NCBI GenBank assembly: GCA_030018715.1
Contig: JASEHN010000081.1
Location: forward strand, 1 to 9,648
Direction of reading: 5' to 3'
DNA: 9,648 nt
Source: Thermodesulfobacteriota bacterium
GTDB lineage: Bacteria > Desulfobacterota > SM23-61
Shown: positions 1 to 6,621 of the stretch, piece after piece
Numbering within the stretch: position 1 is the first letter of the stretch
How the letters are laid out: the number at the start of each line of letters is the position of its first letter
Translations under genes and position numbers: made by a program
Notes under the pieces: generated by a model
The model's input: only the letters and a program-made list of their open reading frames with translations
The model's database searches: none
What the model was told of the DNA's origin: nothing

Positions 1-87
1 AGGGGGATGAAGGGGGATTTGACAGCTTTTCAAATGGCTAAACTGTTACAAAAAACCACATTCAACTTTAATCACTTAACTTTAAGT

Positions 88-114
88 GTATAAGAATTTG
101 CTTTTTTCAACTTT
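88..114 (+). repeat. 27-bp direct repeat, left copy
   Basis: This stretch matches 2040-2066 at 25 of 27 positions in the same orientation. The two copies bracket the purD-purE pair. The left copy continues without interruption into AACTTTAGGCAC, whereas the right copy is interrupted by a 142-bp element immediately after AACTTT. The left copy therefore shows what the right site probably looked like before insertion. Confidence 0.8.
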
Positions 115-115
115 A

Positions 116-151
116 GGCACTTTAGTTCACTTTAGGCACTTTAGTCACTTA
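116..151 (+). repeat. Imperfect tandem repeat of about 18 bp
   Basis: GGCACTTTAG followed by TTCACTTTA is repeated at 135-151 as GGCACTTTAG followed by TCACTTA, with one base deleted. The wider stretch from 62 is made of the same CACTTTA/AACTTTA words. No coding role is apparent. It may be a low-complexity spacer of the kind seen elsewhere in this window. Confidence 0.7.
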
Positions 152-167
152 ACTTGATGATTTTTTT

Positions 168-194
168 CTCGGCGATCTCCGCGTGCTCTGCGGT
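168..194 (+). repeat. Triplet of degenerate 9-mers ahead of purD
   Basis: There are three consecutive 9-base units of the form CTCNGYGNN: CTCGGCGAT, CTCCGCGTG and CTCTGCGGT. A related triplet in the same orientation sits at 2289-2315, ahead of the acyl-CoA synthetase gene. An inverted copy lacking one unit lies just after purE at 2006-2020. The unit is short and diverged, but all three sites lie in gene-flanking gaps. Confidence 0.7.
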
Positions 195-214
195 GAGTTT
201 GATTGGAGAAGATG

Positions 215-1498
215 ATGAAAATCCTGGTCATCGGCGGAGGAGGAAGGGAACACGCCCTGGTCTGGAAAATCGCTCAGAGCCCGGCGGTGAAAAAGATTTA
301 TTGCGCCCCGGGAAATGCCGGCATTGCAAGGCAGGCAGAATGCCTTTCCATTTCGGCCGAAGATGTAAAATCTCTGGCAGCCTGGGCTCAAAAGGAAAAA
401 ATCAATCTCACGGTCGTCGGCCCAGAAGCCCCTTTGACCATGGGCATTGTGGATGCCTTCGAAGCGCGCGGGCTGCGTATTTTCGGGGCCAACCAGAAAG
501 CGGCAGAAATCGAGGGGAGCAAATCTTTTGCCAAGGATTTGATGAAAAAATATGGCATCCCTTCAGGAGATTTCCAGGCCTTTGAGGATTACGGGGCTGC
601 GGTCGAATACGTTAAAAAAGCCGGAGCGCCCATCGTGGTCAAAGCCGACGGCCTGGCCTCGGGTAAAGGGGTTATATTATGCCATACGCTGGAAGAAGCC
701 TTGGCCGCGCTTCATCTCATCATGGTCAAAAAAGCCTTCGGAGCCGCCGGAAGACGGGTGGTGGTGGAGGAGTTTCTGCAGGGGGAAGAGGCTTCTTTTC
801 TGGCTTTCACGGACGGAGAAACCGTCCTGCCCCTCCCCACTTCCCAGGATCACAAGGCTATTTTTGATCATGACCTGGGGCCGAACACCGGAGGGATGGG
901 GGCTTATTCGCCAGCGCCGGTGGTAAACGACCAAGTACATCGCCAGGTCATGGAGCAAATTATGATCCCCACCGTGCGGGCCATGGCTCAAGAAGGAAGG
1001 AAATATCGGGGGGTCCTCTACGCCGGCCTTATGATCAAAGACGAAAAGGCCAAAGTCCTGGAGTTTAACGCCCGTTTTGGAGACCCGGAAACCCAGCCTC
1101 TGCTTATGCGCATGAAAGGCGATTTGGTCCCTGTCCTTAAAGCAACGATTGATGGAAGCCTGTCGAGCCTCATGGTTGAATTGGACGAACGGCCGGCTGT
1201 TTGCGTGGTCATGGCCTCTAAGGGTTATCCTGGGGCTTATGAAAAAGGAAAGGTGATTTCCGGTTTGGAGGAAGCTGCGAAGATTGACGATGCTTTCGTC
1301 TTCCACGCCGGCACAGCTTTTAAAGGTGGAAAAATCGTCACCAACGGCGGAAGAGTCCTGGGAGTCACTGCCACAGCCCGGGGAATCAGAGAAGCGATTG
1401 GATTAGCCTATGAGGCGGTGGAAAAGATTTCCTGGGATGGTGTATATTACAGGAAAGACATCGGACAAAAAACCTTAAAACGAGGAGATAGAAAATGA
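215..1498 (+). CDS. purD: Phosphoribosylamine-glycine ligase (GARS)
   Basis: PurD ligates glycine to 5-phosphoribosylamine using ATP, giving glycinamide ribonucleotide in cytosolic de novo purine synthesis. The 427-residue product has the usual bacterial length. It opens with MKILVIGGGGREHAL, the glycine-rich N-terminal motif of the family. The ATP-grasp region carries VVKADGLASGKG (K143, D145), PTSQDHK at 208-214, GPNTGGMGAYSP near 222-233, and EFNARFGDPET at 283-293, where E283 and N285 are the expected metal ligands. I chose ATG 215, which has GGAG at 205-208 with 6-base spacing; ATG 212 and TTG 203 are in frame but place the ribosome site too close or inside the gene. The stop overlaps the purE start as ATGA, so the two are probably translationally coupled. 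Confidence 0.97.
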   Translation: MKILVIGGGGREHALVWKIAQSPAVKKIYCAPGNAGIARQAECLSISAEDVKSLAAWAQKEKINLTVVGPEAPLTMGIVDAFEARGLRIFGANQKAAEIEGSKSFAKDLMKKYGIPSGDFQAFEDYGAAVEYVKKAGAPIVVKADGLASGKGVILCHTLEEALAALHLIMVKKAFGAAGRRVVVEEFLQGEEASFLAFTDGETVLPLPTSQDHKAIFDHDLGPNTGGMGAYSPAPVVNDQVHRQVMEQIMIPTVRAMAQEGRKYRGVLYAGLMIKDEKAKVLEFNARFGDPETQPLLMRMKGDLVPVLKATIDGSLSSLMVELDERPAVCVVMASKGYPGAYEKGKVISGLEEAAKIDDAFVFHAGTAFKGGKIVTNGGRVLGVTATARGIREAIGLAYEAVEKISWDGVYYRKDIGQKTLKRGDRK

Positions 1499-1995
1499 AG
1501 ACCAAAAATCCACTTGTGGCAATAGTCATGGGAAGCGGCTCAGACCTGCCGGTCATGGAGGAAGCAGCCAAGGCTCTTGCGGAATTCCAGGTTCCCTATG
1601 AAATAACCGTTTCTTCTGCCCATCGCGCCCCCGAACGAACGGCGGAGTATGCCCGAAAAGCAGCCGAACGGGGCATAGAAGTCATCATTGCCGGGGCCGG
1701 GGCCGCAGCCCATTTAGCCGGAGTGATGGCGGCGCACACTATTCTGCCGGTCATCGGAGTTCCCTTAGAATCAGCCTTGATGGGGCTCGATTCCCTGCTT
1801 TCCACGGCCCAAATGCCCGCAGGAGTTCCCGTGGCTACCGTGGCTATCGGTAAGGCCGGAGCCCGGAATGCCGGCATCCTGGCTGTCCAGATTCTATCCG
1901 GCAAGCATGAAGAATTGAAAAAAGCGCTGCTTAGCCACAAAGCTTCCTTGGCCGCCAAGGTGGCCGAGCAGGCCGACAAAATCAAAACGAAATAA
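1495..1995 (+). CDS. purE: N5-carboxyaminoimidazole ribonucleotide mutase
   Basis: PurE makes 4-carboxy-5-aminoimidazole ribonucleotide in de novo purine synthesis. Class I enzymes act on N5-CAIR, the product of PurK. The 166-residue product has GSGSDLPVM at 13-21 (the family more often has SDW), SSAHRAPER at 40-48 with the expected catalytic H43, a glycine/alanine-rich AGAGAAAHLAG loop, LPVIGVPL, and LDSLLSTAQMPAGVPVAT followed by AIG. This motif set fits class I; class II members differ in the loop near the active-site histidine. GAGGAG at 1482-1487 lies 7 bases ahead of ATG 1495, within the end of purD. No purK is present in the window. The C-terminus ends in a lysine-rich tail. No clear intrinsic terminator follows. 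Confidence 0.96.
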   Translation: MKTKNPLVAIVMGSGSDLPVMEEAAKALAEFQVPYEITVSSAHRAPERTAEYARKAAERGIEVIIAGAGAAAHLAGVMAAHTILPVIGVPLESALMGLDSLLSTAQMPAGVPVATVAIGKAGARNAGILAVQILSGKHEELKKALLSHKASLAAKVAEQADKIKTK

Positions 1996-2005
1996 AACTT
2001 TAATT

Positions 2006-2020
2006 GCAGAGCACGCCGAG
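2006..2020 (-). repeat. Inverted, one-unit-short copy of the 9-mer repeat
   Basis: Read on the minus strand, this is CTCGGCG joined to TGCTCTGC. That equals positions 168-191 with exactly nine bases removed from the middle. The match extends outward into the run of T on the left copy and the run of A here. It gives purDE an inverted-repeat frame in addition to the 27-bp direct repeat. Confidence 0.65.
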
Positions 2021-2039
2021 AAAAAACAATAATTTAATT

Positions 2040-2066
2040 GTATAGGAATTTCCTTTTTTCAACTTT
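2040..2066 (+). repeat. 27-bp direct repeat, right copy
   Basis: Matches 88-114 at 25 of 27 positions. It ends in AACTTT, directly abutting the left terminus of the MITE-like element. AACTTTAG resumes at 2209 on the other side of that element, as expected if the element inserted into this repeat and duplicated six bases. Confidence 0.8.
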
Positions 2067-2208
2067 GATGGTCTCGTAAAAAGTCGTAAAACTGTCACTC
2101 CTGGGAAAGCAGTCCGCCTCAGGCGGACAGAACTGCTTGAATTTACTGGATTCCGGCTTTCGCCGGAATGACATAATGAAGGGAATTCTGACTTCTTACG
2201 AGTTCATC
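2067..2208. mobile_element. MITE-like element with terminal inverted repeats
   Basis: The 19-base ends at 2067-2085 and 2190-2208 are inverted repeats matching at 16 of 19 positions (GATGGTCTCGTAAAAAGTC on the left). AACTTT flanks the element on both sides (2061-2066 and 2209-2214). The interior carries two hairpins: GTCCGCC/GGCGGAC with a TCA loop at 2112-2128, nested in an AGCAGT/ACTGCT outer stem, and ATTCCGGC/GCCGGAAT at 2150-2169. It encodes no transposase, so it would have been mobilised in trans. Elements with this general appearance are frequent in deltaproteobacterial genomes; I cannot name the family from sequence alone. Confidence 0.75.
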
Positions 2209-2245
2209 AACTTTAGTCCACCTGCGGCGGAATCACTTGAGACGC

Positions 2246-2275
2246 TTGACACTTATCCTTTACTTTTTCTTAAAC
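2246..2275 (+). promoter_or_regulatory. Possible promoter for the acyl-CoA synthetase gene
   Basis: A perfect TTGACA lies at 2246-2251. The best -10 candidate is TTAAAC at 2270-2275 after an 18-base spacer, which matches the consensus at only three positions. The element is placed by its -35 alone and should be treated as tentative. Confidence 0.3.
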
Positions 2276-2288
2276 ATGGTTTTAAAAA

Positions 2289-2315
2289 CTCTGTGATCTC
2301 TGTGTACTCTGTGGC
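2289..2315 (+). repeat. Triplet of degenerate 9-mers ahead of the synthetase
   Basis: Three consecutive units, CTCTGTGAT, CTCTGTGTA and CTCTGTGGC, are homologous to the triplet at 168-194 with C-to-T type differences. It would lie in the 5' untranslated leader if the promoter at 2246 is real. Confidence 0.7.
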
Positions 2316-2357
2316 TAATTTAAAAAAGCGGTTAAAAAATTTTAAGGAGCGAAAGCC

Positions 2358-4031
2358 TTGGAAACTCCCTGGTTAAAAAACTATGAAGATGGAGTTCCTC
2401 CCTCATTAGTCTATCCCCGTGTTCCCCTCAGCCATTTTTTGAAACAGGCGGCGACCTCCTTTCCCCAAAACCTGGCCATGGTCTTTGCCGGAAAAAAAAT
2501 TTCTTACCGGGAACTTAAGGAAAAAGTGGACGCGCTGGCCAACGCCTTGATCGCCCTGGGGGTTAAGAAAGAAGAACGGGTGGCCTTGCTCCTGCCCAAT
2601 AGTCCTCCCTATGTCATCGGTTATTATGCCATCCTGCAAGCCGGGGCCATGGTGGTAAACTTAAACCCCCTGGCCGTGGAAAGGGAGCTTCTCTATTTCC
2701 TGAATCATGCCGAAGTCCGCACCATTATCTTGGCCGAACCGCTTTTCCCCCGCATTGCCAATATTGCGCCGCAGAGCTCGCTGGAAAACATCCTGGTCGC
2801 CTGTTTGCGGGATTGGGGGGCCACTCCCAAACTTTCCGGAGAAAAAAAAGATTTAATTCCTTTCGATGTCCGGAAAGGAGTTTATTCCCTGGAATCCCTG
2901 CTGGACCAGCACGCCCGGCGGAACCCCCCTGAGGTTGAACTGCAACCGGAGGACAATGCCCTCTTGCAGTACACTGGAGCCATTACCGACGGTATCAAGG
3001 GAGTTGTCCTCACGCATGGCAATTTAGTAGCCAACACTTTACAAATTTTAAGCTGGGTTGTCCGGTCCCGCCCCGGGAAAGAAGCGTTTTTCTCCGTCCT
3101 ACCTTTTTTCCATGTTTATGGAATGGCTGTGGCCATGAACATGCCCATCTCTCTGGCCTCGACCATGGTGATCTCGCCTCGATTTGAGGTCAAAACCGCC
3201 TTGCAGGCCATTAAGCGTTACCGCCCGACTTTTTTCCCGGGGGTTCCCCCGATGTTCGTGGCCCTCTCCCAGGAGAAAGATGCGGAAAAATACAACATTT
3301 CCTGCCTGCGGGTTTGTTACAGCGGTGGAGCTCCATTATCCCTGGAGATCTTGGATGATTTTGAAAAATTAACCGGCGCCCGTATTACCGAAGGTTATGG
3401 CCTGGCCGAGGCATCGCCGGCCACCCACTGCAACCCCATTTTCGGAAAGCGCAAATTAGGAAGCGTGGGACTTCCTTATCCGGACACTCTGGCGCAAATT
3501 GTTGACCTGGAGACAGGAAAGCAGGTTCTCCCTCCGGGCGAAGTGGGGGAATTATGCATCAAAGGACCTCAGGTGATGAAAGGCTACTGGAAGATGCCGG
3601 AGGAGACAGCCAATACCATCCGGGATGGCTGGCTATACACGGGCGACATCTCCCGCATGGATGAAGATGGTTATTTCTACATCCTGGATCTTAAAAAGGA
3701 CATGATCATCGCCGGAGGATTCAACATATACCCCAAAGACATCGACCAGGTGTTGGCCGAACACCCGAAGGTAGCCGAGGCCATTGCCGTGGGCATTCCG
3801 GACCGCTACCGGGGCGAGACGGTTAGGGCTTGTGTTGTGCTCAAGCCCGGCCAATCGGCCACGGAAGAGGAAATTCTTGATTTCTGCAGAAAGAACCTGG
3901 CCAAATATAAAGTCCCTACTCGCGTGGAATTCCGGCAGGTACTACCTAAATCCCCTTCGGGGAAAATTTTAAGAAGAATGCTGCGGCAGGAAACTATCGA
4001 TACCGAACGGAAAAAGGCAACGGAAAGATGA
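2358..4031 (+). CDS. AMP-forming acyl-CoA synthetase homologue with altered core motifs
   Basis: This 557-residue protein belongs to the ANL superfamily and resembles bacterial long-chain fatty acid-CoA ligases in length and layout. Those enzymes adenylate a carboxylate and then form the CoA thioester. The C-terminal motifs are good: EGYGLAEASP at 345-354, YTGDI, GGFNIYPKDID, and PKSPSGKILRR with catalytic-type K536. Two core motifs deviate. The phosphate loop, usually YTGGTTGxxKG, reads YTGAITDGIKG at 205-215. The hinge motif, usually DRKK, reads DLKK at 444-447. Activity or substrate range may therefore differ from the family norm. The TTG start follows AAGGAG with 8-base spacing. The gene overlaps the next one as ATGA. 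The true substrate cannot be read from sequence. Confidence 0.88.
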   Translation: METPWLKNYEDGVPPSLVYPRVPLSHFLKQAATSFPQNLAMVFAGKKISYRELKEKVDALANALIALGVKKEERVALLLPNSPPYVIGYYAILQAGAMVVNLNPLAVERELLYFLNHAEVRTIILAEPLFPRIANIAPQSSLENILVACLRDWGATPKLSGEKKDLIPFDVRKGVYSLESLLDQHARRNPPEVELQPEDNALLQYTGAITDGIKGVVLTHGNLVANTLQILSWVVRSRPGKEAFFSVLPFFHVYGMAVAMNMPISLASTMVISPRFEVKTALQAIKRYRPTFFPGVPPMFVALSQEKDAEKYNISCLRVCYSGGAPLSLEILDDFEKLTGARITEGYGLAEASPATHCNPIFGKRKLGSVGLPYPDTLAQIVDLETGKQVLPPGEVGELCIKGPQVMKGYWKMPEETANTIRDGWLYTGDISRMDEDGYFYILDLKKDMIIAGGFNIYPKDIDQVLAEHPKVAEAIAVGIPDRYRGETVRACVVLKPGQSATEEEILDFCRKNLAKYKVPTRVEFRQVLPKSPSGKILRRMLRQETIDTERKKATER

Positions 4032-4648
4032 ACGTTGAAATCCTCAAAGCTGACTCCAGGGGAATCATCAAAGCAAGCCGGGTAATCCTGCAGGGGGGCG
4101 TGGTGGCTTTCCCCACGGAGACGTTCTATGGTCTGGGAGCAGACGCCCTGGACATAAAAGCGCTGCAAAAGATTTTCCAGATCAAAGGCCGGGAAGAAAA
4201 TAAACCCCTGCTCCTGCTGGTGGGCGACCGAACCTGGGTTCCGGGTCTGGTGAAAAATATACCTTCGGCGGCCGAACCCTTGATTAAAAAATTTTGGCCG
4301 GGACCCCTGACCCTGGTCTTTGATGCTTCCGAGCATCTTCCCCCCATTCTTACGGCGAACACGGGAAAGGTGGGTTTGAGAGTTTCCAGCCACCCGGTGG
4401 CCCAGGCTCTGGTCCAGGCTGTGGGGAGGGCGATTACCGGGACCAGCGCCAATCTTTCCGGGCAGCCCAGCTCTTCCCTATCTTCAGAGGTTTTCCAGGC
4501 TCTGGGAACACAGGTGGAGGCAATCCTAAATGGCGGCAAGACTGCCGGAGGGCTGGGCAGCACTGTCCTGGACGTTTCCGGCTTCCTGCCCAAGATTATC
4601 CGCCAGGGAGTTGTTTCTCCGGCAGAGCTGGCCCCCTTCCTTAAGTAA
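4028..4648 (+). CDS. tsaC: L-threonylcarbamoyladenylate synthase, single YrdC domain
   Basis: This enzyme makes threonylcarbamoyl-AMP from threonine, bicarbonate and ATP, the first step of the t6A37 modification of ANN-decoding tRNAs. The 206-residue product has PTETFYGLGADA at 29-40, KGREENKPL at 53-61 and SANLSG at 140-145, all core YrdC/Sua5 motifs. Its length corresponds to a TsaC-type single domain; Sua5 proteins carry an additional C-terminal domain and are about 350 residues. The start overlaps the synthetase stop as ATGA, so the two are co-transcribed, though no functional link between them is obvious. No clear intrinsic terminator follows. Confidence 0.93.
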   Translation: MNVEILKADSRGIIKASRVILQGGVVAFPTETFYGLGADALDIKALQKIFQIKGREENKPLLLLVGDRTWVPGLVKNIPSAAEPLIKKFWPGPLTLVFDASEHLPPILTANTGKVGLRVSSHPVAQALVQAVGRAITGTSANLSGQPSSSLSSEVFQALGTQVEAILNGGKTAGGLGSTVLDVSGFLPKIIRQGVVSPAELAPFLK

Positions 4649-4701
4649 GGTTAGGATTTAAATTGCTCATTTGAGAAGGGGCAAAACTCCATATTTTTTT
4701 C

Positions 4702-4729
4702 TTGACGAATCTTTCTGGCAGAAGATAAA
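4702..4729 (+). promoter_or_regulatory. Predicted sigma-70-type promoter of the cytochrome gene
   Basis: TTGACG (4702-4707) is separated by 16 bases from GATAAA (4724-4729). The -35 matches at five of six positions and the -10 at four. It lies about 85 bases ahead of the chosen cytochrome start in the only sizeable gap on that side. The leader also contains a small inverted repeat, GGCACA/TGTGCC, at 4757-4786, which might shape translation. Confidence 0.5.
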
Positions 4730-4812
4730 CTCAAATTGAAAATAATTTAAATCCCGGGCACAGACGACCGCTCGCTTCCGTGTGCCGCCGAGAGGAAAGG
4801 GGGACAAAAAAA

Positions 4813-5157
4813 TTGGGAAAGAGGTTTTTAAAAGCTTCTATCGTCTTAATCGGTATCTTAGTATTGGTTTCCTTAGGAGTGGCCGTTGCCCAGCAGAAGA
4901 AAGTGGGGGGAGGGGAAATAAAATATGAGGCCAAAGGAAGCACCGGGCCTGTTCTTTACAGCCATGATTCGCACGTGAACCAGCACAAGTTTAAATGCAC
5001 CGATTGCCACACAAAAATCTTCAAGATGAAGAGAGAAGATTTAAAAATGACCAAAGCCACCCACAACCAGGAAAAACATTGCGGAGTCTGTCATAACGGC
5101 AAAAAAGCCTTCAGCCAGACGACCGATGCCGACTGTGCCAAGTGCCACAAGAAATAA
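4813..5157 (+). CDS. Secreted triheme c7-type cytochrome
   Basis: A 114-residue exported electron carrier. Residues 1-26 form a signal peptide with basic KRFLK, a hydrophobic core and an AVA/QQ cleavage site. Three CxxCH heme-binding motifs follow: CTDCH 62-66, CGVCH 90-94 and CAKCH 108-112. Extra histidines at 51, 54, 84 and 89 are candidates for the distal ligands. The spacing of SHxxH, the first CxxCH, CGVCHNGKKAF and the last CxxCH fits the c7-type triheme domain of periplasmic cytochromes in anaerobic deltaproteobacteria. I prefer TTG 4813, preceded by an AGGGGG site with about 8-base spacing, over GTG 4780, which adds a charged, non-signal extension and lies upstream of the ribosome site. 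The gene has its own promoter and terminator. ResB and CcsA, encoded next, could attach its hemes. Its redox partners are unknown. Confidence 0.92.
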   Translation: MGKRFLKASIVLIGILVLVSLGVAVAQQKKVGGGEIKYEAKGSTGPVLYSHDSHVNQHKFKCTDCHTKIFKMKREDLKMTKATHNQEKHCGVCHNGKKAFSQTTDADCAKCHKK

Positions 5158-5185
5158 TTTTTCCTAAAGTGTTTGCCTTTTAACC

Positions 5186-5216
5186 GGCGTTGGGCGGGGC
5201 TCAACGCCTTTTTTTT
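5186..5216 (+). terminator. Intrinsic terminator after the cytochrome gene
   Basis: A perfect 7-bp GC-rich stem, GGCGTTG at 5186-5192 with CAACGCC at 5202-5208 and a 9-base loop, is followed directly by eight T. It lies 29 bases after the cytochrome stop and ends 14 bases before the resB start. It would release most transcripts after the cytochrome gene and leaves no room for a separate resB promoter downstream. Confidence 0.85.
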
Positions 5217-5229
5217 ACCGGAGCGTCCA

Positions 5230-6621
5230 TTGTCCAGGAACGAAGATAAGGGACTTTTCCCCTCCCTCTGGGATTCACTCTCCTCTTTGCGGTTGACCAT
5301 CGCCCTGCTGATCATCCTATCAGTGGCCTCGATTTTCGGCACGGTAATCCCGCAGAACGCTTCTCCGGAAGAATATCTCCAGGTTTACAAAATTACCACT
5401 TACAAAATATTGCGCATCTTAGGTTTCCTGGACATGTATCATGCCGGATGGTTTATTCTCCTTCTGGCGCTCCTTTGCTTAAACTTGATAGCCTGTTCCC
5501 TGAAGCGTTTCCGGACTACCTTAAGATTTTTTACCCCCGAGCTGCGCCTGGATGATGGGCAATGGAAGACCTACTCCCCGGGCCAAAAATTTACCCAAAA
5601 TGGCCTTCCCGCTCAGATGCTTCCCGGCATCCGGGAAACTCTCTCCAGGAGTTTTAGTCCCCCCAGAGTCGTGGAAGCCTCGCCGGCTTTCCACCTCTTT
5701 GCCGAAAAAGGAATGTTTTCCCGCCTGGGGGTTTATTTCATTCATCTTAGCGTACTGGTCATCCTGGGCGGATCCCTTATCGGTTCCTTTTACGGGTTTC
5801 GGGGGAATGTGAACATTATTGAAGGACAAGAGGCTGATCAAGTTATCTTACGAAACGGGGAGCATATTCATCTCCCCGGATTCAACGTCAGCCTGGAGAA
5901 ATTTAGCGTTTCTTTCTATCCTACCGGCGCCCCCAAAGAATTCAAGAGCATTCTGACCATCAGGGAAGGCGGCCGAAAGGTTCTCACCGAGTCGATCCTG
6001 GTCAACCACCCCCTGACCTATAAAGGAATTTCTTTTTACCAGTCCAGTTACGGCATAGCAGGTGTGGAAAGGGTGATTCTTAACATAAAAGACCGGGAAT
6101 CAGGGAAAGAAGTATCCCTGTCGGCTATGATGGGCAACCTGACAGAGATTCCGGGAGCTTTAAGCGCTTTCAGTCTATCCCATTTCCTGCCTGATTTTCA
6201 GGGAATGGGGCCGGCCTTTCAGGTGATTTTTTCCGAGCCTAACCAGCCTCAACAAAAATTCCTAATTTTACAGAACCACCCGGAGTTTGAAGAAAAACGA
6301 CCGGGGCGCTACCGTTTTATGATCAAAGAAATCGAGCCCAGATACTATTCCGGCCTTCAGGTAACCAAGGACCCGGGAGTATGGGTGGTCTGGGCTGGCT
6401 GCTTCATTATGATTGCCGGGTTTTATATGACTTTCCTCATGTCCCACCGCCGGGTATGGATACGGTTGACTGAAAAAGGAGCTGAAACGTTCATTGAAAT
6501 TGCCGGGTCCAGCCATCGGGACCGCACCGGCTTCGAAAAGGAATTTCAAAAAATCGGGCAAGCCTTAAACGATTCTCCGATGGGGCTTAAGGAAGTCAAA
6601 GAAAGTGAGGGCCACTCATGA
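5230..6621 (+). CDS. resB: System II cytochrome c biogenesis protein ResB (Ccs1-like)
   Basis: ResB partners with CcsA/ResC to carry heme across the membrane and attach it to apocytochromes. The 463-residue product has the family layout: an LWDSLSSLRLT amphipathic entry, membrane segments near 22-40, 72-89 and 167-187, a large outer domain, and a fourth segment near 384-404. H172 in segment 3 is in the position of the conserved heme-handling histidine. I chose TTG 5230, with GGAG at 5220-5223 and 6-base spacing. The longer frame from TTG 5173 would translate straight through the terminator hairpin. The last 55 residues are a hydrophilic tail. The stop overlaps ccsA as ATGA. Confidence 0.92.
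   Translation: MSRNEDKGLFPSLWDSLSSLRLTIALLIILSVASIFGTVIPQNASPEEYLQVYKITTYKILRILGFLDMYHAGWFILLLALLCLNLIACSLKRFRTTLRFFTPELRLDDGQWKTYSPGQKFTQNGLPAQMLPGIRETLSRSFSPPRVVEASPAFHLFAEKGMFSRLGVYFIHLSVLVILGGSLIGSFYGFRGNVNIIEGQEADQVILRNGEHIHLPGFNVSLEKFSVSFYPTGAPKEFKSILTIREGGRKVLTESILVNHPLTYKGISFYQSSYGIAGVERVILNIKDRESGKEVSLSAMMGNLTEIPGALSAFSLSHFLPDFQGMGPAFQVIFSEPNQPQQKFLILQNHPEFEEKRPGRYRFMIKEIEPRYYSGLQVTKDPGVWVVWAGCFIMIAGFYMTFLMSHRRVWIRLTEKGAETFIEIAGSSHRDRTGFEKEFQKIGQALNDSPMGLKEVKESEGHS

Larger units (their letters stand above)
1..214. other. Repeat-rich leader region upstream of purD
   Basis: No gene is supported here. The first 18 bases contain AGGGGGAT twice, ten bases apart. Positions 60-151 are a low-GC stretch built from variants of CACTTTAG and AACTTTA. 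A -10-like TATAAG lies at 89-94, inside a repeat whose second copy follows purE, but I see no convincing -35 at the right distance. TTGACA at 19-24 lacks a good -10 partner. A triplet of degenerate 9-mers ends 20 bases before the purD start. The purD promoter probably lies here, but I cannot place it. Confidence 0.5.
1996..2357. other. Intergenic region packed with repeats
   Basis: This 362-base gap holds no supported gene. From left to right it contains the inverted short copy of the 9-mer repeat (2006-2020), the right copy of the 27-bp repeat (2040-2066), a 142-bp MITE-like element (2067-2208), and a possible promoter with TTGACA at 2246-2251. After these come a 9-mer triplet (2289-2315) and the ribosome site of the synthetase gene (AAGGAG, 2344-2349). 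An apparent open frame at 2137-2376 is the translation of the repeat hairpins and is not a gene. Confidence 0.7.

Noticed and set aside
677..1306. Long minus-strand open frame opposite purD
   Set aside because: It is an antisense shadow of a well-conserved purD with no family resemblance. The same applies to the minus-strand frames opposite purE, the synthetase, tsaC, resB and ccsA.
2137..2376. Open frame of 79 codons after purE
   Set aside because: It translates the second hairpin and right end of the MITE-like element (the LDSGFRRND stretch typical of such repeats), then the 9-mer triplet. It has no ribosome site and runs into the true start of the synthetase gene.
4780..4812. Longer N-terminus for the cytochrome from GTG 4780
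   Set aside because: It would place a highly charged stretch ahead of the signal peptide and put the purine-rich ribosome site inside the gene. TTG 4813 gives a normal signal peptide.
5173..5229. Longer N-terminus for ResB from TTG 5173
   Set aside because: It would translate through the terminator hairpin and T tract. TTG 5230 has a proper ribosome site and begins just before the family-typical LWDSLSSLRLT segment.
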